Shown one piece after another: positions 24,675 through 35,685 of a stretch of DNA of 64,000 nucleotides (its first letter is position 1; every line of letters starts with the position of its first letter). This DNA is from Anodontia alba. Its lineage: Eukaryota > Mollusca > Bivalvia > Lucinida > Lucinidae. The stretch lies in the NCBI GenBank assembly GCA_964016985.1, contig OZ024827.1, positions 55,492,137-55,556,136 on the forward strand, in the 5' to 3' direction. The translations under genes were made by a program, and so were the position numbers. The notes below the pieces were generated by a model. It made no database searches and had not been told where the DNA came from. It saw only the letters and a list, made by a program, of their open reading frames with translations.

Positions 24675-25204
24675 TCTTAGAACAAAGCTTACAAGTGACA
24701 CCAAGGCGTTGTTGTTCGCATATATATTATGACGACTTTAATCAAATAGCAGCACAGTGATAATTTTTTATCGTTTTTCGCTAACGTTCAGCTAATTTCA
24801 TCAGATGAATAGTATGATCGCTAAAAGCGGGACGTCCCTGTCCTTTGCCTCCCCAACCCATGGCCGTAAAAATACTTCAAGTTCGTCTTTTTCGAAAATA
24901 GGAGCATGTTAAAAGCATGCTCCTTATCAGATACATTATTGTAAATCAACCGTGAACAATGCGTCAGGCAAAAACAATGGTCCTAGCATCTTATGCGAAC
25001 AAAGAATGCCAAAATCACCCTGGGCATTCGTACGGTTGGATCAATACCTTCGCGTACAAAATCAATAGTTACTGAACAAAACATTCCTTGATCAGACGGC
25101 GCGGATGCGCAGGCTGATCTGGGTCCTAGTTCTTCGCATGTGACGTACGGTTCGGTTTTATGGTTCTAATACAAATAAGCGCCCGTCAGTGCACAAGGAT
25201 ATTC
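24675..25204. other. Unique and dispersed-repeat sequence
   Basis: A perfect 9-bp inverted repeat AGGAGCATG/CATGCTCCT lies at 24900-24923. GCGGATGCGCAGGCTGATCT near 25103 belongs to a dispersed repeat also seen near 21880. No coding potential. Confidence 0.35.
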
Positions 25205-25405
25205 TGATCAGACTTTCATTGTTGGCTTACACAATTTTTAAATAGAAATCAATCTAAAAGTTGGAAAAAAAAATCGCCCTGCTTAGCTTGTTTATGTCCC
25301 AGCTGATCAGACTTTCATTGTTGGCTTGCACAATTTTTAAATAGAAATCAATCTAAAAGTTGGGAAAAAAAATATCGCCCTGCTTAGCTTGTTTATGTCC
25401 CAGCT
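25205..25405. repeat. 99-bp tandem duplication
   Basis: Copy one starts TGATCAGACTTTCATTGTTG at 25205 and the second at 25304; both run through CGCCCTGCTTAGCTTG and TTTATGTCCCAGCTGATC. The copies differ at only a few positions, so the event is recent. Confidence 0.92.
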
Positions 25406-25544
25406 GATCTAAGTCATTCCTGTTTGTATATGCGTTAAGAGGCAGTTTTACCCCTTTAACAATGCTATATGAGGTATGCACCATACGTACTAAATCACCT
25501 AAAATCCACAAAAATTCGAAAGCTCCGAAGAAGTAAAAGAAGGA

Positions 25545-25969
25545 ATAATTATTGATGGATTTTAATATAACTTCACACAAATGTTTGGTATGATAATATC
25601 TTGAGCAAAGTTCGCTTTCCGGGTGCAGGGATCAAGGTCAAGGTTATTGTGGCTATTTTAGGGAAAACCTTTTCATCGCTCTAGTGCCTATATTTATCGA
25701 TGAATTTTAATATGACTTCAAATAAATGTTGGGTATGATACTATCTCGAGTAAGTTCAACTTTCAGGCTCCTGGGCTCAAGGTCAAGGTAACCGTTTTAG
25801 AAAAAAAATTGACATTGCTTTAGCCCTTGCAGTTATCATTGGATTTAATATATCTTCACACAATTGTTGGGTATTAATAATATCTCGAGCGGCAAGTTCA
25901 ACTTTCAGGTTGCAGGGCTCAAGGTCAAGGTAACTGTGGCTAGTTTTAGAAACTTTGTCATCGCTCTTG
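25545..25969. repeat. Third AGGTCA-type satellite, left part
   Basis: Units of about 145 bp contain TTAATATGACTTCA, ATGTTGGGTATGATA, ATCTCGAG, AAGTTCAACTTTCAGG and CTCAAGGTCAAGGTAAC. The array continues at 35686-36120 after an insertion of about 9.7 kb. Confidence 0.85.
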
Positions 25970-26030
25970 TTTGTTTGTGTTGAGGTTTTACGGCCCAGTC
26001 AACCCAATGGGGTCATGTCGAGCGCGGTTC
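25970..26030 (-). mobile_element. Left fragment of a split family-1 SINE
   Basis: TTGTGTTGAGGTTTTACGG through GGTCATGTCGAGCGCGGT matches the family-1 SINE body, then similarity ends. The matching right fragment is at 35611-35685. A shared TGTCATCGCTCT-G at 25956-25969 and 35686-35699 flanks the two fragments together. Confidence 0.8.
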
Positions 26031-26378
26031 AATTTTCGAAAACAAAATTTGCACCGAGTGGTGTATTTTTATGCTGCAGAATAGAGTAAGAGTAGAGTAG
26101 AGAAGAGATACCGAAAAGAATCAAGAAATGATCTCATGATGTTTCTAACGATTATACATGTAGGTGTACCATGTAACACATGCATTAGTATGAGGTAACG
26201 GTCATCCCGTTTCAAGTGCCAGTAAACTTAATTAATTCGGAGGTCACAACACAAATGCTCGCCAACCGTGAAGTAGGTGAGTTCGCTAAATTTCATGCAA
26301 AGCCTGGCCGTTGTATTATATATCCATTCATGACCGAAATACGCAACTGGATCAGCCTGATTATCTGATGCGGTAAGA
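26031..26378. other. Start of the 9.6-kb insertion, unassigned
   Basis: No gene. A GAGTA-repeat patch occurs near 26080-26100. Confidence 0.35.
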
Positions 26379-26381
26379 CTT

Positions 26382-26420
<39 letters not shown>

Positions 26421-26444
26421 TCTATTTATTTATTTATTTATTTT
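26379..26444. repeat. (TTTA)n microsatellite
   Basis: About 16 units of TTTA with one CTAT interruption. It precedes the LINE; it could be the 3' tail of another retroelement. Confidence 0.95.
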
Positions 26445-26634
26445 AGTCTACATGGAGAATGTATTAGTAAATTATGTGATACATGTAATACACCATTCAC
26501 TACTCACACATTGCAACGACCCCTGAGGCAAACAGGGCCTATCAGGTATTTCCATTTATCAGTGGAGGGTCTCTATCGGTCTGTTTCACCACTCCATCTC
26601 AAGCAGCAAGGAAATATTTACGATCAGCTTATAT

Positions 26635-27783
26635 ATGTATTCTGTGTTTATACTTATAATGACACTTTACAAGCTATTTTCATGCATTTGTCATCATATA
26701 AATTTTCTCATGGTTTTGAATTTTTATAATACACAATGCTTTTTTGTCATGTTTCTATTACTTCTTCAAGCTGGTGACATAGAAACTAACCCGGGTCCTG
26801 AAAATGGGTATGAACTTTCAATTTTGCACTTGAATATCAGAAGCATTAGAAATAAATTCGACTTTATACTCGATAATTTTTCCGAATTTAATATTTTATG
26901 TTTTTCTGAGACTCACTTAGATAATAATGTCCCTACAGAAATGCTTTTTCTTTCGAATTTGTACAGTGCACCATACAGAAAAGATAGAACAAACCATGGA
27001 GGGGGAGTGTTGGCATATTTAAATTCAAGCTTACTTCATACGAGAAGACCAGATCTTGAGATTTTTTGTGACGAGTCTTTATGGGTTGAAGTTGTGAAAA
27101 CTGAGCTGTTTTTAATTGGTTTATTTTATAGTCCGTCTACGGCTGATGCTCAGTTTTTTAACAGTTTTAATTTAAATATTGAAAAGGCTCTCGAACACTC
27201 AAAAAATCTGATAATTGTTGGAGACCTTAATGAAGATCTACTAAATCCAAATTTTCATAAGCTAAAGGATGTACTTTTAATTAACTCGATGACTGATGTA
27301 ATAACAGAACCAACACGACAACAAGCAATTCTTGATCCGATTATCATTACAGAGGACTTGCCATTTCTAGATTCTGGCACTTTAGATGTTCCAGACAACA
27401 TCAGTGATCATAAAGCAACATATATAACATTACCTTTTCAATATGATACCGAAGGAGCTTTCAGTAGATTAATCTATTTATATAAAAAGGCAAATTTTAC
27501 ATTATTAAAACAAAAATTATCTAATTTTGATTGGACTTGTCTAAGGCAGGTAACTCTAGATGAAGCGTGTTCTAATTTTAATGATATTTTTCTTGACTTT
27601 GTTAATTCCAGTGTTCCATCAAAAAATGTACTTATAAGACCTGACGACAAACCATGGTATGATTCAGAAATAAGACGCTTATCAAGAAAAAGAGATAGAC
27701 TAAAACGGAAATTCAAGAAATCGAGTAATCTAAACATTTTAGCAAGATATAAGTTTTTTTTCGAAATAAGGTTAACAATTTAA
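26635..27783 (+). CDS. LINE ORF2 N-terminus: 2A peptide and AP-like endonuclease
   Basis: The first 46 residues are hydrophobic (ending FFVMFLLLLQA) and are followed by GDIETNPGP at 26773-26799, a perfect 2A ribosome-skipping motif. The endonuclease then shows LHLNIRSIRNKFD, FSETHLDNNVP, NHGGGVLAYLN, IVGDLNEDLL and NISDHKATY, the conserved Asn, Glu, Asp-x-Asn and Ser-Asp-His catalytic residues. The endonuclease nicks target DNA for target-primed reverse transcription. The linker to the RT runs out of frame at 27783. Confidence 0.9.
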   Translation: MYSVFILIMTLYKLFSCICHHINFLMVLNFYNTQCFFVMFLLLLQAGDIETNPGPENGYELSILHLNIRSIRNKFDFILDNFSEFNILCFSETHLDNNVPTEMLFLSNLYSAPYRKDRTNHGGGVLAYLNSSLLHTRRPDLEIFCDESLWVEVVKTELFLIGLFYSPSTADAQFFNSFNLNIEKALEHSKNLIIVGDLNEDLLNPNFHKLKDVLLINSMTDVITEPTRQQAILDPIIITEDLPFLDSGTLDVPDNISDHKATYITLPFQYDTEGAFSRLIYLYKKANFTLLKQKLSNFDWTCLRQVTLDEACSNFNDIFLDFVNSSVPSKNVLIRPDDKPWYDSEIRRLSRKRDRLKRKFKKSSNLNILARYKFFFEIRLTI

Positions 27784-27983
27784 AGCGACACGCAAAAGAG
27801 CAGTTTTATAACAATTTGGAGTTGTCTATCTCTGATTTTCACTCAAACGATAAGAAACAATTTTAGAAGGTTATACGCCACTTTGTTAAAGGCAATTGTA
27901 CCTCTTCTTCCATTCCACCCCTGAACTCATTTCCAGTTACTGGTCAAAATGAATTTTGTTTTTCATCTGAGGATAAAGCAGAA

Positions 27984-29765
27984 TTGTTAAATAAATATTT
28001 TACGTCGATCTCCACTGTTAATGATGAAAATGTGGCGCTGCCTGCCTTCGAATATAAAAGTCAAAATAGATTATCCAGTATTACATGTACACAGCATGAA
28101 GTTGCGTCTCTCATCGAACTTTTAAATCCGAACAAGGCAACAGGGCCTGGCGGAATAAGTAACAAAATGCTTAAAACTGTAGCAAAAGAAGTAGCTGTAC
28201 CTCTGAGTATACTTTTTAATAGATCTTTCAGGGAAGGCAAGTTTGCAGATATTTATAAACATTCCAATGTTATACCCTTACCCAAAAAGGGTGACAACTC
28301 TGACCCTTCAAACTTTTGACCTGTTTCACTATTAAGTAATGTTGGTAAATTACAAGAAAGAATAGTTTTTAAACATATCTATAACTTTTTACATGAAAAT
28401 GATATACTTTACAAATATCAGTCTGGGTTTTTACCCAACCATTCTACAACTTTCCAACTTATAGATATATATCATCATATTTGTCAAACATTTGATAGCA
28501 ACCAATATTCTTGTATGGTTTTCTTAGATGTTTCCAAAGCATTTGACAGGGTATGGCACAAGGGACTTATTTTTAAATTAAAACAAAATGGCATAGATGG
28601 TGACCTACTTGAATGGATTAGTGACTACTTGAGTGGTAGAAAGCAAAAGGTGGTCATAAGAAATACCTCATCAAGCTTAATGAAAGTAGAAGCTGGGGTT
28701 CCTCAAGGGTCTGTCCTAGGCCCTCTATTATTTTTAGTGTATATTAATGATATAGCTGAATCACTTCTTAGTCTTACTAGATTATTTGCAGATGATAGCT
28801 CGTTGTTTTATTCTGCAGCTACTATTAAAGACATCGAAGGTATTATCAATCACGATTTACGCATGCTAGTAAGTTGAGCAGCACAGTGGTTAATAAATTT
28901 TAACCCATTAAAAACTGAAGTAATGCTTTTTACTTTAAAATTTATTGAATTTTTTCCTAACATAATTTTTGATGGTTCACCCATAAAATTCGTAACAGAA
29001 CACAAACATTTAGGTCTTACATTTAGTAGTAATGGACAATGGCACTGCCATATTGAAAACATAATTAAAAGTGCATCTAAAGTTATTGGTATAATGCGGA
29101 AACTTAAATTTACATTCAGTCGTGTTTGCTTTGAACCAAATATACTTATCATATTTACTGCCAATTATCGAATATTCATGCGTTGTATGGGATGGCTGCA
29201 CAGTACAAGATATCAATTCTCTTCAAAAACTTCAGAATGAAGCCGCCCGCTTAACAAGATCGGTTTCATTAGACAATCTATATAGAGAATGCGGTTGCGC
29301 AGGCAGCAAAAACTTATTTTCATGTACAAATCAATCAATGGTCTTGTTCCTACATACGTATCTGACCTGATTCCTCCTTCGTTTGGAGAAATAAGTACCT
29401 ATACTCTACGAAATCAACAAAATATTACTGTTCCCCTCTGCAGGACTGAAATTTCATGTAAATCATGTATTCCATCATCTATTTCTGCATGGAATTCTCT
29501 TGATATAGAACTACGTAATTCACCATCCCTAGCAAGTTTTAAGTATCAGCTGAAAAAGCTTCAAAATAATTCAAGTGTTCCAACATACTATCGAACTGGT
29601 AGCAGATATCTCTCAGTTTTACATGCTAGAATTAGAAATAATTTACTATCTGATTTATATATAAATCATTTGTCACCTAGTCCTACTTGTAGTTGTTCTA
29701 AAGAGGTCGAAGATGCAGATCATTATTTCTTTAATTGCCCAAATTATAATAATGAGAGCTACTAG
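27984..29765 (+). pseudogene. LINE reverse transcriptase and C-terminal region
   Basis: RT motifs are LNPNKATGPGGISNKML, SNVIPLPKKGD, then after a TGA at 28317-28319 VSLLSNVGKL and YQSGFLPNHSTTFQL in the same frame, VFLDVSKAFDRVWHKGL, GVPQGSVLGPLLFLVYINDI and TRLFADDSSLFY, the catalytic ADD being intact. Further segments (28923-29240, 29122-29370, 29289-29765) carry the thumb and C-terminal domain in changing frames, including HKHLGLTFS and a CSCSKEVEDADHYFFNCPNY end. It copies the element RNA at the nicked target site when intact. Confidence 0.9.
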
Positions 29766-29930
29766 GGATTTCTATCCATTAAATATTTATACTCTTCTGT
29801 TTGGAGATGAAAATCTGACAGCTGAAGAAAATACTATTATTTTCACAGCCGTACACACGTTTATCAAGGATACCAGAAGATTCACCAACTAGCTTGCTGC
29901 TAACTTAAGTCCAGCATGACATTCCGTCAT

Positions 29931-30640
29931 TATCTTATTACATTTTTTGGTTAATTATTTACTTTACTTTTCTCATCACCTCATATTAGCTGTCATCTTT
30001 TAAAAATTATGTATTGTATATTTGTTTTCGAATCAGGTTTAGGCAGTATTCACGTATATAACTGATGCACAAAGTGGAGAAGAGGTTCAAGTCATAACTG
30101 AGCCTGGTCCACGCAACGAAGACCCCTACCAGGCTACGCGGCAGCGCCTTCCGATAACGATCCTCCCTACGCGATGTGCGTAAAAGAGACACCGCCACTC
30201 TGTACAGCAGGTATACAAACAATATCCAGACAATATACTATGAGTAATATTGGAGGATGAACTCCATTAATTCATAGCGAATGTAAGTAATGTTTTAAAT
30301 ATTGTAATTACTTATATATTGGTCACATTTGTAAAAAATGTATGCAAACGAGCTATGTATATAGCAAGCTAGTTACTGTTTTATGTGGTGAAAATACAAT
30401 ACCTATATATAGCATGACTGGCAAAAAACCTTATCACGCACATATAAAGGACCTCTACACAATATACGCGCAGTGAAGTCCAAGATCAAATCGCACATCC
30501 TCGCGGCTCGATCCGGGACTTCTCTGTTCGGTAATTGTAATCAAATGGAACGTAATTTTCTGAGTACAAGTGACTGAAGGACACTCAACTGCCTAATAAG
30601 TGCAGCAGTCCTCCTTAAATGTGGGGCTAACAACATGTAA
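29931..30640. other. Sequence between two LINEs facing each other
   Basis: No gene recognised. It contains at most the LINE 3' UTRs; no clear poly-A or microsatellite tail marks either 3' end. Confidence 0.35.
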
Positions 30641-31084
30641 TAAGTATATACCATACACAATTAAGAAGTTAAAAGTGTCCTGCGGAGTGCAAAAGCTTCA
30701 TATACATATTTTCCTAGATTAGTTAAAGAACTTCTTTGTGTATTTTGCATTAACACTTGGTCTTTGATAGTAGTATGGACGAATATATTTTCGCCTAATT
30801 TGATTATAAGAAGGACAGACGAGTACAAAATGAAACCCGTGTTCAATATCAGATTTATTACATATAGTACATAAACGAAGAGATCTATCAATCCGATTCT
30901 GGGCATAACGTCCCGTTTCTATTCGTAACTCGTGCGCAGATAATCTTAAACGGGATAATGGTACTCTGAGCTTGCTAGGTAATACGTTTAAATAATGCTC
31001 ATTCATAGGTTTGTTTAAAGTTTTTATACATTAAAAGTGACCTACTGTTGGCAATATCATTATACCAACATTGTTTAAACACAT

Positions 31085-31372
31085 TGTTTGTGCTGAGATT
31101 TTACGGTCCAGTCAACCCAATGGGGTCATGTCGAGCGCGGTCAGTTTACCTAACCACACGTTTACTGGGCAGGCTTAGTCCTCCAAGCGGTTAACCAGTA
31201 TTCTTTCGCCAGAAACTGACAACTGCCCTTCTTGAATCAGCGGAAGGGAGAGAATGACCGTAGAAAATATTTCATGATCCACGAAAGAATGTTGCCGACC
31301 TCGGCGGGGTCGGACCCGCGACCTCCTGGTCTCCAGTCGGACGCGTATCCAACTGCGCTACCCAGGCCGGCG
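31085..31372 (-). mobile_element. Full-length tRNA-derived SINE (family 1) with 13-bp target duplication
   Basis: On the minus strand the tRNA-like head starts GCCGGCCTGGGTAGCGCAGT, has a perfect A box TAGCGCAGTTGG and a B box GGGTCCGACCC, followed by a body of about 210 bp ending CCTCAACACAAA-like. It is flanked by perfect TGTTTAAACACAT copies at 31072-31084 and 31373-31385. It was inserted into the C-terminal coding region of the minus-strand LINE. Confidence 0.95.
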
Positions 31373-32299
31373 TGTTTAAACACATCAATAACTCTTTGTT
31401 TGAATTGCAAATGGAAAGTTTTTAAATTAATGGCATGTGGGTTACTCCAAACATAAGAAAATCCATAGTTATCCAGCAGCTTTTACCCAGTTATTAGTAC
31501 CCAAACAAGCATCTACAAGTGAGTTGTACAAATTATAAACAAGAATATTGTCAGAATTCATAACATGACACCAAAATTAATAATACGTGTGACAATGTAT
31601 AAAGGATATCGCTCTAGCTCTCCATATACGTCAATATTACATGTAGAAGATTTCACTTTTAATAAATTTTTGCAAAACTTAAGATGAATTCTTTCTATTT
31701 CTTTACATTTGCCGAAGCCCCATATCTCACATGCATAGTTCAATATGGAACCAACAAATGCATCAAACAATTGACACATAACTTTAGGTTTCAGAACATA
31801 TTTAGGTATTATACAATAAACAATTCAAAGCTTTTAATCCTTTACCAACAAGCGTTTCTTGGTTTAATGCAAAATTACCCGTATAATCAAAACCTGTACC
31901 CAAATAATTAAAATTGTCCACGATTTCCAAAGAAATTCCCTTATATGTCCATGTTTCGTTATTATATAACCCACCACGCTTTCTAAAAACCACTATTTTT
32001 GTTTTTTTCTGTATTAACCTGTAATCCCCATTTATTACAGTACCTTTCTAACAGATCTAAACTTTTTTGTAAATCGTTTCTATCTTTCCCCATTATTACC
32101 ATATCGTCCGCAAACAACATCAGTATGAAAGTAATATCATCAATTGATAGCCCACAATTTTGATCCCCTTGTAAAAAAAGTTCTAAATCTTCAATGAAAA
32201 GTGAAAATAAAATGGGTGAGATTACCTCCCCTTGTTTCAAACCGATGGCACATTCATTAGTCAGAATAAGAATTACACCTTCTGACACATGTTTTAACC

Positions 32300-32565
32300 T
32301 ATCCTGTACATATCCTTTATTATTCTTAACATTTTGGCATTCACGCCCATTTTGTATAACTTATACCATAAACCGTTTAAGTAAATGCTATCAAAAGCCT
32401 TTTTTAAATCGATGAACGCGCAGAATAACCTCTATCCTGTACATATCCTTTATTATTCTTAACATTTTGGCATTCACGCCCATTTTGTATAACTTATACC
32501 ATAAACCGTTTAAGTAAATGCTATCAAAAGCCTTTTTTAAATCGATGAAACCGCAGAATAACCCC
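32300..32565. repeat. 133-bp tandem duplication inside the RT
   Basis: TATCCTGTACATATCCTTTA through TCGATGAA and CAGAATAACC occurs at 32300-32432 and again at 32433-32565 with about three differences. The unit length is not a multiple of three, so it also breaks the frame. Confidence 0.93.
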
Positions 32566-33439
32566 CCCTTTTCATTCAACACTTTTTGTATAGTGGCATT
32601 TAAAACGAAAATCGCATCAGTTGTTGATCGACCCTTTCGGAACCCAAACTGTGAATCCGATAAAACATCGTTGCTTTCTGCCCATTTATTCAATCGATTA
32701 TTTAAGACTCCTGTAAATATCTTTGAAAAACAGCTTACCAAAGTAATTCTCCTATAATTATTTACATCATTCGGATTATGCTTTTTAAAAAGCGGAACAA
32801 TGATACCATCTGACCACTGACTCGGAAAAAATCCAGAGTTTAATATGGCATTAAAACATCAACTAGGTGTCCAGATAATATATCAAACGATTCAATGAAA
32901 TATTCGTTTAATACTGGTCGCCAGCAAATGACTTGCTCCTTTTTAGAGCTTTAATTACTACTTCAATTTCTTCTAAAGTAATAGACCTATCAAGTTCGTC
33001 AAAATAACAATCGCATGATTCAAAATTATTATTTTGGCAGAAAAATTCACTTTCTCTATCGAATATTTAATAGATCCCGTTGCATTTTAGAAAAGTAGTC
33101 AAAAAAATCATTTAACGATATATTATTAGAATTTTTTCTTCCTTTTCGTAAAAAGCTTCCAAAATTCCCTTGGTTTAGAATGCCTCAAGCGCTCAATATC
33201 TCTAATCTTATTATTTTCAAAAATTCGTTTTTTCTTTTTTACCAGATGTTTATAGCTACATTTTAAGTCACACATATTATTTCTATTGTCATCTGATTTA
33301 CAACGGTTAAAACCATTGAGTGCATTTAAATATAACTTGTTTAGCTGTACGACAGTCATCATCAAACCAGTCCGCTTTTTTACTAATTTTATTCTCAGAC
33401 GAACAAGATGTATTGGGCGGATTTATACAGATATTCTTA

Positions 33440-34381
33440 CTAAATAATGGGGAAGCAGCTTCGTGTAGAAAACTTTTCAATACATGAGTCAATAGAATGT
33501 CTATCAGAAATGTCAATTTGACTTACTGCCGTGTTTAAATCAGTTAACCTCGCAATTAGGTTACGTCGAAGATCATTCCGGAGTGAGTCATTCCATTTTA
33601 TACGAGTCCTGTACTGCGGACCTTTAGTTATAAAATGGTCATTGTTACACACAATATTATAAGAAAGTGGGGTGTGGTCAGACCACTCACAGAATGGATG
33701 AATTTTAAAGTCATTCATACAACAGAAATCACTCTGACCTAGAATGACGTAATCAATTACACTGCAACCGGTCCGGCTGGCGTAGGTAAACGTACCTATC
33801 CCATTGTCACTGCCCAGTCTACCATTGGCAATACGTAATGAGGTCGATTTGCATAAATCTAACAACTTTAAACCATGAGAATTACACACGTTATCCTGTG
33901 ATCTGCGCAGTGACAATGAATCAGGTAAATAATTATCACTATCGGTATTTTCCACAACGCGATCGCAAGGGATAAAATCAGGCCTTGAACCGTTACCTAC
34001 GCGTGCGTTCCAGTCGCCACATAATACAACCCGCCCTTGTGACTGATTGTCATTTATATCATCTTGCAATACACTGAAAAAGTCCACATCAGCAAAGTTA
34101 TAAGCTGGGGAGTTTTCACCCCATACATAAACACCAGCTATGTAAACGTCACTTTCAATATTGAAAAAGTTTCTGTCTAATTTTAACCAGATTACACTAT
34201 CAAAATGGTTTCTCACAATTTTAATACCATCTGAAATAATGTCTTTTACATATATAACTATGCCACCACTGCATCTATTAGCTCGTCTATTTTGAAATTT
34301 ACGGTAAAAATTAAAACATTTATACCCATTTATATTTACGTCAGATTTTTTTCTGTGTCCAAGATTCATATAGAAATACAA
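33440..34381 (-). CDS. LINE AP-like endonuclease
   Basis: A 313-residue frame shows SGGIVIYVKDIIS, SVIWLKLDRNFF, VYIAGVYVWGENSPAYN, VVLCGDWNARVGN, SVIDYVILGQSDF and FCEWSDHTPLSY, the conserved Asp-x-Asn and Ser-Asp-His of the family. The N-terminal strand with the first catalytic Asn and Glu lies upstream in another frame or is lost. It leads into the RT linker at 33126-33365. Confidence 0.88.
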   Translation of the reverse strand: MYFYMNLGHRKKSDVNINGYKCFNFYRKFQNRRANRCSGGIVIYVKDIISDGIKIVRNHFDSVIWLKLDRNFFNIESDVYIAGVYVWGENSPAYNFADVDFFSVLQDDINDNQSQGRVVLCGDWNARVGNGSRPDFIPCDRVVENTDSDNYLPDSLSLRRSQDNVCNSHGLKLLDLCKSTSLRIANGRLGSDNGIGTFTYASRTGCSVIDYVILGQSDFCCMNDFKIHPFCEWSDHTPLSYNIVCNNDHFITKGPQYRTRIKWNDSLRNDLRRNLIARLTDLNTAVSQIDISDRHSIDSCIEKFSTRSCFPII

Positions 34382-34532
34382 TACTATAACTACAGAGAAA
34401 GCTTAAAAAATCAGTATCTTCAAGCTTATATTGAATAAGCGTTTATGTTCCATGACAGAACACTGAGTTCAGCCTCCGACCTATTGCGAATCAATACGTA
34501 CGAGCTAGCCATCAATATAAAGAGTGTCATAA

Positions 34533-35392
34533 CTAATCCAAGGACGCTTTGCCCTCGCGAATAGCCTGACGCATCTTTGGAAGAAGTTGCCTTCGACGAT
34601 CAGCAATTTCCTTTGGAAACTGCTCATTGACAAAGTAACTTGTCCCCTTTAAATTCGATCGAGCACGTCTAACGAGTTCTCGGTCCTTAAATTGTAAGAA
34701 TTTAGCAACAATACTTCTAGGCTTGTTAGTTGCGCCGGTTCTACCGGAGTTATCTCCCATCCTGTGCACCCGTTCAAGTTGAAAACCATCAACAATGTCC
34801 TGGGCTAATTTTAATTTATCAACCATGAAATGACGTAATTTAGCCTCAGTAATATCTGGCTTTTCACGAGTATCCTCAGCTATACCTGTAAATATTAAAT
34901 TGTTACGCATGGACTTGCGACTGCACATTACAAAAGAGAGTCATTCACCTTGCTTTTATCAGTGGCCAGCTGTGTAATCTGCTCCTGCGCAATGTCCAGC
35001 GAAAACTCAAGTGTGTCGCTCTGAGATCTTTGACACAGCATCTTTATTGTCATTAAACTGATCATGAACAAATGTCCAAAGTTTTTTCAGTTCAAAATCA
35101 AAACTACTGACCTTCTGCTCCAATGTATCCAACTTATTAAGTTTATTATCCATTTGAGTCATTTTAGAATCAATCCGTTTCAAATACCGAAGAATATCTG
35201 AGTTTGAAGGCGAGTCCCTTCTAATGTACTTGAAGCACCAGTATTAGCTTTATTTCCAGAGTCCGACATAGTGCTACCAAGAGACGGTTCAAATACAGAA
35301 TTATCTAGGTCTGAACCCTCACCATAAAGTACTGAATTAGCCCTATGCAGAAAGTCGCTAACACAATCGCGTGCCTCCACCATAACGCGCAC
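34533..35392 (-). pseudogene. LINE ORF1-like protein (coiled coil + RRM-type domain)
   Basis: A Ser-rich N-terminal frame (35180-35392) is followed, in shifted frames, by a coiled-coil stretch (QMDNKLNKLDTLEQKVSSFD, about 35055-35160) and by the 131-residue frame at 34533-34928 containing MRNNLIFTGIAEDTREKPD, LERVHRMGDNSGR, PRSIVAKFLQFKDRELVRRA and QLLPKMRQAIREGK. This is the order of L1-type ORF1 proteins, RNA-binding chaperones that coat the element RNA. Confidence 0.75.
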
Positions 35393-35610
35393 TTTTCAAT
35401 TGACCACTAGTACCATTAGTACCATCACTGCTATTTTTCCGCTTTTTGTGCCTTCCCATCAAAACGAATTTACTATCAGCATATGGTATACTACTGGATC
35501 ATCAGTTCAACCAAATATTTTGGAATTTAAAGCTCCCGTATTATCATCAAATTTAGATTATTTAGAGCGCATAAAAACACCACTATGGACTATATCACGT
35601 GACCACACTC

Positions 35611-35685
35611 CAGGCTTAGTCCTCTAAACGGTTAACCAGTATTGTGCACATTCTTTCGCCAGAAACTGACAACTGCCCTTCTTGA
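35611..35685 (-). mobile_element. Right fragment of the split family-1 SINE
   Basis: CAGGCTTAGTCCTCTAAACG through GAAACTGACAACTGCCCTTC matches the SINE body that is missing from the 25970-26030 fragment. It stops before the tRNA head and meets the satellite at TGTCATCGCTCTAG. Confidence 0.82.

Larger units (their letters stand above)
26500..29930 (+). mobile_element. CR1-like non-LTR retrotransposon (LINE), decayed
   Basis: A leader with a 2A peptide, an apurinic-type endonuclease and a reverse transcriptase are encoded in order on the plus strand. The RT motif set and the C-terminal domain fit the CR1/Rex1/Crack/L2 group. A stop and frameshifts occur at about 27780, 28317, 28876 and 29240. 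No ORF1 is seen; the copy may be 5'-truncated or of a type whose 2A leader follows ORF1. The 3' edge is approximate. Confidence 0.85.
30661..33365 (-). pseudogene. LINE reverse transcriptase and C-terminal domain, split by a SINE
   Basis: Segments in order are the linker (33126-33365, RHSKPREFWKLF), RT fingers and palm at 32391-32741 (DVLSDSQFGFRKGRSTTDAI and FIDLKKAFDSI), GLKQGEVISPILFSLFIEDL and LMLFADDMVIMGK at 31983-32288, thumb at 31802-31993 (FNYLGTGFDYTG) and a C-terminal part at 31558-31779. Past the SINE, 30719-31006 has LRLSAHELRIETGRY and CTICNKSDIEHGFHFVLVCP. Catalytic ADD is intact; many frameshifts make it non-functional. Confidence 0.88.
30641..35600 (-). mobile_element. Second LINE, minus strand, ORF1 + EN + RT, heavily decayed
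   Basis: Reading leftwards: an ORF1-like coiled-coil/RRM protein, an AP-like endonuclease, an RT and a C-terminal Cys/His domain. ORF1 of this type occurs in L1/Tx1, Nimb and related groups; the RT style (GLKQGEVISPILFSLFIEDL) is common in mollusc LINEs. I cannot fix the clade. It is interrupted by a SINE at 31085-31372 and a 133-bp tandem duplication. Confidence 0.85.
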
